Shown here: in pieces, positions 15,123 to 16,090 of the stretch
Layout of the letters: each line of letters begins with the position of its first letter
Numbering within the stretch: position 1 is the first letter of the stretch
NCBI GenBank assembly: GCA_023386885.1
Contig: JAEWIX010000085.1
Location: 1 to 16,090, forward strand
Source of the DNA: Pseudomonadota bacterium
GTDB lineage: Bacteria > Pseudomonadota > Alphaproteobacteria > Rhizobiales > Xanthobacteraceae
Direction of reading: 5' to 3'
Length of the DNA: 16,090 nucleotides
Made by a program: the position numbers and the translations under genes
Notes under the pieces: generated by a model
What the model was told of the DNA's origin: nothing
The model's input: the letters and a program-made list of their open reading frames with translations, nothing else
Database searches by the model: none

Positions 15123-15350
15123 ATGGACCCGATCGCCGCTAAGTACATTGGAGCCGGCATCGCCTGCATCGGCATGGGTGGCGCCGGCGCCGGCGTCGGC
15201 ATCATTTTCGGTAACTACCTTGCTGCCGCGGTGCGCAACCCATCCGCTGCCCAGGGCCAGTTCGCGAACCTGATCTTCGGCTTCGCCGTGACCGAAGCGC
15301 TCGGCATCTTCTCGCTGCTGATCGCGCTGCTGCTGCTGTTCGCACTGTAA
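15123..15350 (+). CDS. atpE: ATP synthase F0 subunit c
   Basis: This 75-residue hairpin protein forms the proton-driven rotor ring. Helix 1 carries the Gly/Ala-rich packing motif (GMGGAGAGVGIIFG, 17-30), the polar loop is RNPSAAQGQ (38-46), and helix 2 has the proton-binding carboxylate E58 in FAVTEALGIF. It has the strongest ribosome site of the operon, AAGGAG 5 bases before ATG, as expected for the subunit needed in many copies. A 22-bp perfect palindrome follows 23 bases after the stop. Confidence 0.98.
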   Translation: MDPIAAKYIGAGIACIGMGGAGAGVGIIFGNYLAAAVRNPSAAQGQFANLIFGFAVTEALGIFSLLIALLLLFAL

Positions 15351-15373
15351 GCTTTACTTGATCCGGCCGTTCG

Positions 15374-15395
15374 CCGGCCCCCGCGCGGGGGCCGG
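15374..15395 (+). other. Perfect 22-bp GC palindrome between atpE and atpF'
   Basis: CCGGCCCCCGC (15374-15384) is followed immediately by its exact reverse complement (15385-15395). As RNA, it folds to a stem of about 9 bp with a GCGC loop. It starts 23 bases after the atpE stop and ends 24 bases before atpF', with no T-run. The sequence before it (CGGCC at 15364-15368) could pair alternatively. A role in mRNA 3'-end stability of atpE or in reducing downstream expression is inferred. Confidence 0.7.
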
Positions 15396-15419
15396 GAATT
15401 GCCTGAGCTGGAGGCGCCC

Positions 15420-15974
15420 GTGGCGTCAGAACATGGCCATTCGAGCGGTACGTCCGCTCACACCACGGCGGATGGCGGCAAACCGCCGTTTCCGCCGTTC
15501 GAGTCGCACACCTTCCCCTCGCAGTTGGTGTGGCTCGTCATTTCATTCGTCCTTCTGTACGTGATCGTTTCGCGGCTCGCCCTGCCGCGCGTCGGCGGCA
15601 TCCTGGCGGCACGTCAGAAGGCCATCTCTGACGATCTCGCCGCCGCGCAGAAACTGCGCGACGAGTCGGACAATGCGTTGAAGGCCTACGAAACCGAACT
15701 CGCCAATGCCCGCAACAAGGCTCAGGCGATCGGCGCGGAAACCCGCGACAAGCTGAACGCGCAGTCCGAACAGGAACGCAAGACGCTGGAAGACCGCCTC
15801 GCCGTCAAACTGGCGGAAGCGGAAAAGACCATCGCAGGCACCCGCGCCGCCGCCATGAGCAATGTGCGCGAGATCGCCTCCGATGCAGCGACCACCATCG
15901 TGCATCAACTGACCGGCGTGCAGCCCGACACCAAGGCGGTCGAAACTGCCGTCGACGCATCCTTGAGAGGGTAA
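15420..15974 (+). CDS. atpF': ATP synthase F0 subunit b' (AtpF'/AtpG)
   Basis: A 184-residue peripheral-stalk subunit, the b' partner of subunit b, as in alphaproteobacteria and photosynthetic bacteria. A polar, Pro-rich N-terminus is followed by one membrane helix at about 35-50 (QLVWLVISFVLLYVIV) and a long charged coiled coil that reaches F1. The start is GTG 15420, with GGAGG 5 bases upstream, a textbook ribosome site. The TTG at 15399 in the same frame has none. It is followed by atpF after 4 bases, so the two are probably translationally coupled. Assignment as b' and not b rests on gene order (first b-type gene after c) and on the longer N-terminus. Confidence 0.94.
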   Translation: MASEHGHSSGTSAHTTADGGKPPFPPFESHTFPSQLVWLVISFVLLYVIVSRLALPRVGGILAARQKAISDDLAAAQKLRDESDNALKAYETELANARNKAQAIGAETRDKLNAQSEQERKTLEDRLAVKLAEAEKTIAGTRAAAMSNVREIASDAATTIVHQLTGVQPDTKAVETAVDASLRG

Positions 15975-15978
15975 GACG

Positions 15979-16090
15979 ATGTTGTCCCAACCGGAATTCT
16001 GGGTCGCCGTCGCCTTCGTCGTCATGGTCGGCATCTTCATCTATGTCGGCGTTCCCGGCGTGGTGACCAAGGCGCTCGATCATCGCGCCG
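15979..16090 (+). CDS. atpF: ATP synthase F0 subunit b, N-terminal part
   Basis: Only the first 37 codons are in the window. The start MLSQPEFWVAVAFVVMVGIF is a typical subunit b N-terminus: a short periplasmic tip, one membrane helix (about 7-25), then VTKALDHRA leading into the stalk coiled coil. The ATG follows AGAGGG and the atpF' stop by 4 bases. The gene is cut by the window end, not by damage. Confidence 0.93.
   Translation, partial: MLSQPEFWVAVAFVVMVGIFIYVGVPGVVTKALDHRA

Overview
The window looks like chromosomal DNA of an alphaproteobacterium of the Bradyrhizobium/Rhodopseudomonas/Nitrobacter/Afipia group. Four things point there: a Rhizobiales-type outer-membrane beta-barrel C-terminus; a 409-residue 5-aminolevulinate synthase close to my memory of the Bradyrhizobium HemA; a palindromic GCATGATC...GATCATGC repeat of the kind I recall from that group; and an F0 operon ordered atpI-atpB-atpE-atpF'-atpF with the duplicated b/b' subunits of alphaproteobacteria. 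GC is high throughout. I see no transposase, integrase, tRNA, rRNA or CRISPR array.

Layout. 3-266: C-terminus of an outer-membrane beta-barrel protein, closed by a strong hairpin. 440-2593: a transmembrane chemoreceptor. 2740-3774: biotin synthase, with a likely terminator behind it. 3904-4989: a metallo-beta-lactamase-fold hydrolase. 4990-5278: a 289-base spacer holding a palindromic repeat and a FixK-type box. 5279-6508: hemA. 6526-7188 (-): a FixJ-like response regulator. 7377-10880 (+): a large SLC5-STAC-PAS-histidine kinase-receiver protein of the CrbS/CbrA type. 10912-11589 (-): a CrbR/ErdR/AgmR-like response regulator. 11825-13548 (-): YjbQ, a secreted coiled-coil protein of unknown function, and a HCCA-isomerase-type DsbA-family protein, closely spaced on one strand. 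13839-16090 (+): the F0 part of ATP synthase, cut by the window end inside atpF.

How it fits together. Most genes are ordinary metabolic housekeeping (biotin, tetrapyrrole and ATP synthesis). The main regulatory block is 6526-11589: one transporter-like hybrid kinase with a response regulator on each side, both on the opposite strand. The downstream regulator and the kinase match the CrbS/CrbR type, which controls acetate use in gamma-proteobacteria. The upstream FixJ-like regulator is an extra partner of unknown role and has Cys at the receiver switch position. The FixK-type box in front of hemA suggests haem synthesis is tuned to low oxygen, as reported for Bradyrhizobium hemA. The F0 operon carries several strong RNA hairpins between its genes, which may set relative subunit levels.

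I did not find a clearly new system. The kinase with two flanking regulators, a candidate 39-codon ORF at 11677-11796, and the F0 intergenic hairpins are the least explained parts.
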